From an uncultured Oscillospiraceae bacterium (GTDB lineage: Bacteria > Bacillota > Clostridia > Oscillospirales > Oscillospiraceae), in NCBI GenBank assembly GCA_947629975.1, contig CANRFU010000010.1:1-35101 (forward strand): a DNA stretch of 35,101 nucleotides. The letters are read 5' to 3'. Shown piece by piece: positions 24,764-31,116 of the stretch (position 1 is its first letter; each line of letters opens with the position of its first letter). The notes under the pieces were generated by a model. It was not told the DNA's origin. It worked only from the letters and a program-made list of their open reading frames with translations, and made no database searches. Both the position numbers and the translations under genes were made by a program.

Positions 24764-24807
24764 AAGCGGCGGGGATCCTTGCCATGCAGGGACCCCCGCC
24801 GCTTTTT
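24764..24807 (+). terminator. Terminator of the kinase-pdxA2-gntP operon
   Basis: AAGCGGCGGGG pairs exactly with CCCCGCCGCTT across a 19-base loop, which itself can pair partly, followed by TTT. Confidence 0.8.
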
Positions 24808-24826
24808 GAAAAGCGCGCGCAGCCCA

Positions 24827-24855
24827 TTGCTTTTTCTCCCGCGATGTGGTATGCT
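24827..24855 (+). promoter_or_regulatory. Promoter of the SDR gene
   Basis: TTGCTT and TATGCT are 17 bp apart, about 50 bases before the SDR start. It lies after the gntP terminator, so the SDR gene is a separate unit. Confidence 0.55.
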
Positions 24856-24907
24856 TTCCGAGATATGGGCGCAGCGCCCGGTCCAGAAAAGTAAGGAGGA
24901 AATCATC

Positions 24908-25708
24908 ATGGGTTTTTTGACAGGTAAGACCGCCATCATCACCGGCGCCGGCCGGGCCGTGCTCAGCGACGGCCGCTGCGGCTCCATCGGCTACGGGATC
25001 GCCACCGCCTACGCCAAGGAGGGGGCCAATCTGGTCATCACCGGCCGCAACGTGAAGAAGCTGGAGTCCGCCAAAGAGGAGCTGGAGCGGCTCTACGGCA
25101 TCAAGGTGCTCATCCTCCAGGCCGACATCAACGCCGCGGCTGACAACGAGGCGGTGGCCCAGAAGGTGGTGGACGAGACCATTGAGGCCTTCGGCCGCAT
25201 CGACGTGCTCATCAACAACGCCCAGGCCAGCGCCTCCGGCGTGCCCCTGGCCCAGCACACCACCGAACAGTTCGATCTGGCCCTGTACTCCGGGCTGTAC
25301 GCCGTCTTCTATTACATGAAGGCCTGCTATCCCCATCTGAAGGAGAGCAAGGGCTCCGTTATCAACTTCGCCTCCGGCGCGGGCCTCTTCGGCAACTACG
25401 GCCAGTGCGCCTACGCCGCCGCCAAGGAGGGCATCCGCGGCCTGAGCCGGGTGGCCGCCACCGAGTGGGGCCCCGACGGCATCAACGTCAACGTGATCTG
25501 CCCCATCGCCTGGACCGCCCAGCTGGAGAACTTCCAGAACAACTACCCCGACGCCTTCAAGGCCAACGTGAAGATGCCCCCCATGGGCCACTACGGCGAT
25601 CCGGAGACCGAGATCGGCCGGGTGTGCGTTCAGCTGGCCCACCCCGACTTCAAGTACCTCACCGGCGAGACCCTCACCTTGGAGGGCGGCATGGGCCTGC
25701 GGCCGTAA
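24908..25708 (+). CDS. Short-chain dehydrogenase/reductase with enlarged cofactor loop
   Basis: ATG 24908 (MGFLTGKTAIITGAG) follows AAGGAGG and gives 266 residues. It has the SDR Rossmann fold, NNAQ in strand four, the catalytic serine in FASGAG, and YAAAK (YxxxK). The cofactor loop is unusual: instead of TGxxxGIG it reads TGAGRAVLSDGRCGSIGYGIA, with about nine extra residues, and SIGYGIA resembles the SIAYGIA-like loop of enoyl-ACP reductase FabI. With YxxxK present it is still most likely a classical alcohol/ketone oxidoreductase. The substrate is unknown. It follows the threonate-type operon, but has its own promoter, so a role in oxidising a tetronic acid is possible only as a guess. Confidence 0.85.
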   Translation: MGFLTGKTAIITGAGRAVLSDGRCGSIGYGIATAYAKEGANLVITGRNVKKLESAKEELERLYGIKVLILQADINAAADNEAVAQKVVDETIEAFGRIDVLINNAQASASGVPLAQHTTEQFDLALYSGLYAVFYYMKACYPHLKESKGSVINFASGAGLFGNYGQCAYAAAKEGIRGLSRVAATEWGPDGINVNVICPIAWTAQLENFQNNYPDAFKANVKMPPMGHYGDPETEIGRVCVQLAHPDFKYLTGETLTLEGGMGLRP

Positions 25709-25727
25709 CGCCCCCGTCAAAGCACAG

Positions 25728-25765
25728 AAAAGCCGCCCGGCGCGGGAACGCGCCGGGCGGCTTTT
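25728..25765. terminator. Bidirectional terminator between SDR and pmbA
   Basis: AAAAGCCGCCCGGCGCG pairs exactly with CGCGCCGGGCGGCTTTT across GGAA, giving a 17-bp stem with T-runs on both strands, between convergent genes. Confidence 0.9.
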
Positions 25766-25783
25766 GCCGTCAGACCGTTGTGC

Positions 25784-27064
25784 TCAGCCGTCCAGACCGG
25801 CTACCGCCACGCCCTCAATGGCCACCGCGAGGGGACCGCTGTAACGGGCAGAGGAGTACCGCTCCCGGGAGAAGGTCATATGCTTCTGGCACTCCAGGAT
25901 GCTGCCGTTCACCGAACCGCCGGTGACAGGGGTGACCGTCTCGCCGTCGTACAGGTAGGCCAGGCGGATCTCGCCGCCGAAGTGGCCGGAGAGGCTGTTC
26001 ATCTGGAAATCGGAGAAGGCGGCCACGTAGAGATGGGGCCGCCGCTTCAGATCCGCCAGGGGGACCGAGCCGGAAGGCACCTCTATGCGGCGGTACTGGC
26101 CGGTGGGCTCGATACCCAGATAGTGGGCGCAGCGGGCGCCGCCGTGGATGGCGCGCAGCACGCCGTCCTCCACGAGCGTGCGGTCCCTCAGCGGGATGCC
26201 CTCGCCGTCATAGGGCTCCGCGGCCTTGAGGATCACGGTGACCGCGTCGCCCTGGACGCCGTCCCCCTGGACGGAGCGGCCCACGGCGAAGTCGGAGTAT
26301 TTTTGATAGATCATGCCTGACGAGGACCGGTCAAGATAGTAGGAGAACAGCTCCCGCATATGCTCGTCGGAGAGGATCACCGTGTACGTGCCCGCCTTGG
26401 GGGGACGGGTGGCGGCGGCCCGATCCCTGGTCCGGGTGAGGGCCTTCTCCACATCGGCGCGCAGGGAGGCGGCGTCCGGCTCCAGGCAGCGGAATTGGTG
26501 ATAGGTCTCCACGTCGGCGGGAGAGGGGCACTGGACCACATACTCGCCGGACACCTCGCAGGTCTCCCAGCTCACATCCACGCCGCCGGAGCTGACGATC
26601 CGGTGGAGTTTCCGGGTGGAAAAGATCTCGGCGGAGTTGAGGAATACGTCGCCGCGGGTGTCGGCGGCGAACAGGGCGTCCGCCATGGTCTTGAGGTTCT
26701 CCTCCGGGCTCTTGCCCGCGAAGCCGCTCTTTGAGGGCAGAAAGTCCTCGCGCCTCCCCTCGTACAGCGGATACCAGGGGTTCCCGACGAAGGAGGCGGC
26801 GTGCCAGGCGGAGGACAGGGCCTCCTTCACCTCGTCCCCGGTCATGCCGGGATAGACAGGGGCGTCGCAGGCGCCCAGCAGTTTTTGGCCGTCCCGCCCG
26901 AAGGCGCGGTACACGCTCACCGTGTAGTCGGTGAGGACGGTGCGCCGGGTGAGGTCCAGCCGCTTTTTTACGAAGAAGGCCTCGGCGGACTGGCTCTCGG
27001 TCCGGGAGATCCGATAGGTATCGATGCCCAGATCGGCCAGAGCGTTCAAAATCAGTTCGATCAT
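25784..27064 (-). CDS. TldE/PmbA-family protease subunit
   Basis: ATG 27064 (MIELILNALADLGID) follows GAGGAGGGG and gives 426 residues; the track's start lies inside tldD. It belongs to the TldD/PmbA superfamily by its overall pattern and by pairing with tldD, and lacks the HExxxH metal site, as the TldE partner does. In characterised systems TldD/TldE form a heterodimeric metalloprotease that trims unfolded peptides, such as microcin B17 precursors or modified RiPPs. It lies 13 bp after tldD. No RiPP precursor or modification gene is in the window, so the substrate is unknown. Confidence 0.85.
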   Translation of the reverse strand: MIELILNALADLGIDTYRISRTESQSAEAFFVKKRLDLTRRTVLTDYTVSVYRAFGRDGQKLLGACDAPVYPGMTGDEVKEALSSAWHAASFVGNPWYPLYEGRREDFLPSKSGFAGKSPEENLKTMADALFAADTRGDVFLNSAEIFSTRKLHRIVSSGGVDVSWETCEVSGEYVVQCPSPADVETYHQFRCLEPDAASLRADVEKALTRTRDRAAATRPPKAGTYTVILSDEHMRELFSYYLDRSSSGMIYQKYSDFAVGRSVQGDGVQGDAVTVILKAAEPYDGEGIPLRDRTLVEDGVLRAIHGGARCAHYLGIEPTGQYRRIEVPSGSVPLADLKRRPHLYVAAFSDFQMNSLSGHFGGEIRLAYLYDGETVTPVTGGSVNGSILECQKHMTFSRERYSSARYSGPLAVAIEGVAVAGLDG

Positions 27065-27077
27065 ACCGGTCCCCTCC

Positions 27078-28508
27078 TCAGCCCAGCCGGATGCGGGCCT
27101 TGATATACGGCCCGCCGTCGGAAACTTTGACCCACTCCTTGGCGCCCTTGCCGCAGAATCCGCCGCCGGAAAGCTCCACATCGGGGCTCATCATGGTGAT
27201 GGATTTCAACAGGTCGGGCACGTATCCGGTGAGGACGATGGGGGAGAAGATGCGGCCGGTCAGCCGGCCGTCCTTGATCTCCCGGGCGAAATTCACCATG
27301 CACTGGATGCCCCAGTTCTTGGGGTCCTCCATGCCGCTGGAGGGGTCTTCCAGCAGCAGGCCGTCTTTCACCGAGGCGATCATGTCCTCCACGGAATCGG
27401 CGCCGCCCTCAAACCAGGTGTTGGTCATGCGGGTGTAGGCCTTCCGGCGGTAGCTCTCCCGGCGGCCGTTTCCGGTGGGCTCGGTGCCCAGGGCCACGGC
27501 GGACTGGTAATCGCTGATGCCGGTTTTGAGCACGCCCTTGTCGATGACGACGGTGTCGTGGGCCATGACGCCCTCGTCGTCAAAGAAATAGGTGCCGGTC
27601 TGGGGGGCGGAGCAGGCCCCGTCGTGCATGGTCACCAGGGGGGAGGCCACATACCGGCCGATGAACTGCCTGGCCTGCGCCCGGTCCTTGACGAACATAT
27701 CCATCTCCACGCCGTGGCCGAAGGCCTCGTGGACGATCATGCCGGTGACCTCGGGGGTGCAGACGCACTCGTACTCGCCGGGGACTATGGGGACGCTGTC
27801 CAGCAGTTCGATGGTGGTGGCGGCGATCTTCTCCACGCCGCTCTCCAGCCGGTCCAGCAGTTCCATGCCGCCCAGGCAGGAGATGGACTTGTAGCTGTTT
27901 TTCAGCTCCTGCCCCTTCCGCGCGATCACAGTGGCGCCCCCGGTGGTCCACATCACGTCCTGCTGCAGGTCCTTTCCGGGGGAGAGGAACAGTTTGGAGG
28001 TGCGGTTCCACTCCGCCCGGACCGCGCAGTCCAGCACCTTATCGCTGTAAGCCAGGCCCCGCTCCTTGATGGCGTTCAGCCGGGCCAGGATCACGTCGTC
28101 CCCCAGCTCATCCGGGTCCACCTCATAGTCCGTGCTGCCGGAGAAGACGGCCTTTTCCTCCGCCGGGGCGGTGTAGACGCCGGCGGTCACGCCCTCGGGC
28201 AGGGCGATCTCCGCCATGGCGGCGGCCCGGCCGATCTGCTCCAGGATGCCGGGCAGCAGTTCCTCCGAGATCTGGTTGAAGGAGTGCTCCGACCAGTGCC
28301 CGCCGTCGAAGACCTTTACCACGAAGCCCCGGCCGGAGAATATGCCGCCGTCGGCGAGAGAGGTGGTGACGCGGTTCACCCGGTAGGACTTCTCCCGGAT
28401 GTCGGACGCCAGGATGGAGGCGTAGGGATACCGCTCCAGCAGGGCGGCCAGCAGCTTTTGGAACAGGGGTTTGTTTGCCCGCAGATACGGGCTGTCCTTG
28501 ACTTTCAT
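27078..28508 (-). CDS. tldD: TldD-family metalloprotease subunit
   Basis: ATG 28508 (MKVKDSPYLRAN) follows AGGAGG and gives 476 residues, the family's usual length. The zinc-binding HExxxH is present as VHEAFGHGVEMD (H260, E261, H265), and a conserved glycine-rich DDEGV segment follows about 50 residues later. TldD is the catalytic half of the TldD/TldE protease, with the pmbA-type gene 13 bp downstream as its partner. A promoter of good quality precedes it, so the two form a two-gene operon. Confidence 0.9.
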   Translation of the reverse strand: MKVKDSPYLRANKPLFQKLLAALLERYPYASILASDIREKSYRVNRVTTSLADGGIFSGRGFVVKVFDGGHWSEHSFNQISEELLPGILEQIGRAAAMAEIALPEGVTAGVYTAPAEEKAVFSGSTDYEVDPDELGDDVILARLNAIKERGLAYSDKVLDCAVRAEWNRTSKLFLSPGKDLQQDVMWTTGGATVIARKGQELKNSYKSISCLGGMELLDRLESGVEKIAATTIELLDSVPIVPGEYECVCTPEVTGMIVHEAFGHGVEMDMFVKDRAQARQFIGRYVASPLVTMHDGACSAPQTGTYFFDDEGVMAHDTVVIDKGVLKTGISDYQSAVALGTEPTGNGRRESYRRKAYTRMTNTWFEGGADSVEDMIASVKDGLLLEDPSSGMEDPKNWGIQCMVNFAREIKDGRLTGRIFSPIVLTGYVPDLLKSITMMSPDVELSGGGFCGKGAKEWVKVSDGGPYIKARIRLG

Positions 28509-28542
28509 ACGGGACCTCCTGAAAGTGATTCTCACAGCGACT

Positions 28543-28571
28543 ATGATATTCTTTCCGCCGCCGGTTGTCAA
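28543..28571 (-). promoter_or_regulatory. Promoter of tldD-pmbA
   Basis: On the - strand TTGACA (28566-28571) and TATCAT (28543-28548) are 17 bp apart, about 35 bases before the tldD start. Confidence 0.8.
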
Positions 28572-28584
28572 GCGGGGACAGAAA

Positions 28585-28612
28585 GCGGGGCGCCGGTTTC
28601 CCGGCGCCCCGC
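28585..28612 (-). terminator. Terminator of the sigma/anti-sigma operon
   Basis: GCGGGGCGCCGG pairs exactly with CCGGCGCCCCGC across a four-base loop, followed by TTTCTG on the - strand, 18 bp after the anti-sigma stop. Confidence 0.8.
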
Positions 28613-28630
28613 GGAGGGGTCCTCTGAGTC

Positions 28631-30286
28631 TTAATCGTCCCAGTCGCACTCGTGGTCCAGCACGGCGCCGGTGGCCCCGTCGATGGTGTACTCGTACTCG
28701 TAGCCGTTGCACTTGAACTCGATCTCGTACTCGATGCGGCCGTGCTCGTACTCCCGCTCACACTTCATCCGGCTGACCTGGCTGGCCGTCAGGCCCGCGT
28801 GGGTCAAAGCCGCCGCCTTGGCCCGGTCCGCGCCGATGTCGCCGGTGCCGGCGGTGGGGGCCTGAGTGGCGGGCGCGGGGGTGTTCTGCGGAGCAGGGGT
28901 GCTTTGCGGGACGGGGTTGCTCTGCCCCCGGACGGGCTCGGTCTCATACTTGAGGATGGAGCCGTCAGCGGCCAGAACGGTGTACTCGTACTCGGTATTG
29001 TTATAGATGAACTCCAGCTCATACTCCAGCCGGCCGTCGTCGTAGTCCCGCTCCACCTTGACCCAGGTGACCTGGCTGGCCGACAGCCCCGCGTGGGTCA
29101 GCGCGGCGTTCTTGGCGGCGTCCACGCCGATGTCGGTGACGGCGGGCGTCTGAGGCCTGGGGGTCGCCTGGGGCGCGGGGGTGGTCTGCGGGGCGGGGGT
29201 GGTCTGAGGTGCGGGGGTGCTCTGCGGGGCAGGGGTAGTCTGAGGCGCGGGGGTCGTCTGCGGGGCGGGAGACTGGGTGTTGTGGTGACCGCCGGCAGCA
29301 GAGGGAAGGCCGCTGGTCCGGAGGATCTCGCCGGTAAAGGCGTCCACGATGCAATCGAAGGTATCGGAGCTGTGGTGCCCGCCCAGTTCCACCTCATAGT
29401 GAGGCGTGGGGTCGTCCAGTTCAGGATCCACCTCCACGGTGACGCAGTCTACGGACAAGGTCCCGGCGTAGGTCTCCGCGGCGATGCGGGCCGCCTCCCT
29501 GCCGATGGGCATGGCGGGGGCGCCGATCAGGATCAGGTCCCGCAGCTCCTCCACGCTGAGGGCGGCCAGCTCCTCAAAGTCCAGGGAGGGATTCAGGTCC
29601 AGGACCTGGTTCACCAGGGCGGCCTTGCCGGTGGACACGCCGTACTGCTGGGCCTGGGCGTCCAGAGCGGCGTCGGTGGGCAGGTTCTGGCTCAGCACCC
29701 CGGCCTGGCTGGCGGCGCTTTGCAGCACCCCGTCCACCGTGGCGGTGAGCTGGGCCTGGAGCCGGGCGGCCCGGTCGGCGTTGCTGTCCTCCACCGAGAT
29801 GAGGATGGCGGAGGAGATGTCGTTCAGGTAGCCGTGGCGGACCAGGGCCCCCACGATGGCGTTCACCGCCACGTCCAGCTTGGAGCCCTCCAGGTCCCGG
29901 CCGTTGTCCATCTCCGCCATGATGACGGCGCCGTCCGCGTTGACGCCCCGGCAGGACAGCACCCGCTCGTTCTGGTTCACTTTCAGCTCGATGCTGGGGT
30001 TCACGTCCAGCGAGATCACGCTGGCCACGGCCCGGTTGCTCTGATACCACATGCCGCCGGCGGCCCCGCCGGCCACCAGGACCAGCGCGAGACAGGCGGC
30101 GGCCAGGCCCATCCACCAGCGGAACCTTTTGGCGGGTTTCTGGGTATTGACAGTTTGATTGTTCTGTTCCAGCATGATCACATTTCCTCTCCTTTCCCCA
30201 CAGCGGGACAGGACCCCCTCCAGATCGTCGGGGGCGGCGTGTTCCAGTGCTTTGGCCAGCATCTCTTCCAGCTCCCGATCGGTCAT
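28631..30286 (-). CDS. RsgI-like membrane anti-sigma factor with PepSY repeats
   Basis: The 551-residue protein has a short cytosolic N-terminus (1-56) that should bind the sigma factor, one membrane helix (about 57-80, WWMGLAAACLALVL), and an outer part. Residues 87-130 (VISLDVNPSIELKVNQNERV) match the RsgI periplasmic domain, including the Asn-Pro (N96-P97) where RsgI proteins of Clostridia are reported to cleave themselves. After a helical stretch come three PepSY-like domains (about 262-327, 385-450, 483-549), the last two being near-duplicates, with Pro/Thr/Gln-rich linkers (APQTTP repeats). Its ATG overlaps the sigma stop (ATGA). The outer repeats probably sense a wall or protein signal. 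It is unusual in pairing with an ECF sigma instead of SigI. Confidence 0.85.
   Translation of the reverse strand: MTDRELEEMLAKALEHAAPDDLEGVLSRCGERRGNVIMLEQNNQTVNTQKPAKRFRWWMGLAAACLALVLVAGGAAGGMWYQSNRAVASVISLDVNPSIELKVNQNERVLSCRGVNADGAVIMAEMDNGRDLEGSKLDVAVNAIVGALVRHGYLNDISSAILISVEDSNADRAARLQAQLTATVDGVLQSAASQAGVLSQNLPTDAALDAQAQQYGVSTGKAALVNQVLDLNPSLDFEELAALSVEELRDLILIGAPAMPIGREAARIAAETYAGTLSVDCVTVEVDPELDDPTPHYEVELGGHHSSDTFDCIVDAFTGEILRTSGLPSAAGGHHNTQSPAPQTTPAPQTTPAPQSTPAPQTTPAPQTTPAPQATPRPQTPAVTDIGVDAAKNAALTHAGLSASQVTWVKVERDYDDGRLEYELEFIYNNTEYEYTVLAADGSILKYETEPVRGQSNPVPQSTPAPQNTPAPATQAPTAGTGDIGADRAKAAALTHAGLTASQVSRMKCEREYEHGRIEYEIEFKCNGYEYEYTIDGATGAVLDHECDWDD
29150..29272. repeat. 18-bp tandem repeats encoding APQTTP linker
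   Basis: About six degenerate 18-bp units code for APQ(T/S/A)TP between the first and second PepSY-like domains. A shorter, related stretch lies at about 28863-28927. Such repeats can change in number by slippage, altering linker length without frameshift. Confidence 0.8.
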
Positions 30287-30861
30287 GCGCGGTCATCTCC
30301 TTCCAGTTGGGTTCTCAGTTTTTCCAATGCTCTGCGGTACTTGGACAGCACCGTGGACAGGGGCAGCTCCAGCAGGGCGGCGATCTCCCGGTGCTTCAGC
30401 CCGGAGGAGGCGTGGAGCAGCACGATCTGCCGCTCCTGGGCGGACAGCGTTTCCAGGGCGTCCTGGAGGACCGCCTTGTCCTCCGGCGTGACGTTCGGGG
30501 CCTGGGCCGGGAGGGCGTTCCACTCGTCCTCGGTGAGCTCCCCGAAGCGGGCGGACTGCCGTAGCTTCATCCGGGCCAGATTCCGTGTCACGGTGAGCAT
30601 CCAGGCCATGGGCGAGCCCTGGCTCTGATAGGAGCCCGCCTTCTGCCACACGGTCACAAAGGCGTCCTGGGCGACGTCCTGGGCGTCGTGGGAGTTTTTC
30701 AGCACGGACAGCGCCATGGCGTACACCGCGCCCCGGGTCAGGCGATAGAACTGCCCCAGGGCGTCCCTGTCGCCCCGGGCGACGGCGGCCAGCAGCCGGT
30801 CCAGCAGTTCCCGGTCGGGTCCCTGTTCCCGCTCCGCCGTGTCAACGGCCGTTATCAGCAT
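30283..30861 (-). CDS. ECF-type RNA polymerase sigma factor
   Basis: A 192-residue ECF sigma factor. Region 2 is at about 38-105 (DAQDVAQDAFVTVWQKA is region 2.2 to 2.3) and region 4 at about 128-185 (LSAQERQIVLLHASSGLKHREIAALLELPLSTVLSKYRRALEKL). AGGAGGTGACAGTGGG precedes the ATG. The stop overlaps the anti-sigma start, so the pair is made together. The regulon is unknown. The promoter before it looks like a normal sigma-A site (TTGCAT/TATAAT), so the operon need not depend on its own sigma factor. Confidence 0.92.
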   Translation of the reverse strand: MLITAVDTAEREQGPDRELLDRLLAAVARGDRDALGQFYRLTRGAVYAMALSVLKNSHDAQDVAQDAFVTVWQKAGSYQSQGSPMAWMLTVTRNLARMKLRQSARFGELTEDEWNALPAQAPNVTPEDKAVLQDALETLSAQERQIVLLHASSGLKHREIAALLELPLSTVLSKYRRALEKLRTQLEGDDRA

Positions 30862-30953
30862 CCCACTGTCACCTCCTGTTCGCCTAAGGAATGCATGGGG
30901 AGAGGATTTTATTGCACGGAGAGGAAAAATTTTTCAAATTTTTTCGCACCCTC

Positions 30954-30982
30954 ATTATAGTCGCCTTCCCCGTGAAATGCAA
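30954..30982 (-). promoter_or_regulatory. Promoter of the sigma/anti-sigma operon
   Basis: On the - strand TTGCAT (30977-30982) and TATAAT (30954-30959) are 17 bp apart, leaving a leader of about 90 bases with an AT-rich AAATTTGAAAAATTT stretch before the sigma ATG. Confidence 0.75.
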
Positions 30983-31032
30983 GATGCGGCCCGCCCGCAG
31001 GAAAATATTTGAACAGATTTAGAGAAAAGGTG

Positions 31033-31061
31033 TTGTATTCAACGGTTTTTTTTGGTACACT
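31033..31061 (+). promoter_or_regulatory. Promoter of the M16C peptidase gene
   Basis: TTGTAT and TACACT are 17 bp apart, about 55 bases before the ATG at 31117. Confidence 0.55.
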
Positions 31062-31116
31062 GAATACCGATGATAAAACTTGGCCGCGCCCGCGGCCGGA
31101 AGGACTGAATACGCTT

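Noticed and set aside
29150-29272. Repeats as a possible CRISPR array
   Set aside because: The units are 18 bp, in frame, without spacers, and code for a Pro/Thr/Gln linker.
28652-30628. 658-residue + strand ORF
   Set aside because: Antisense shadow of the anti-sigma and sigma genes; its Arg/Gly repeats mirror the linker repeats.
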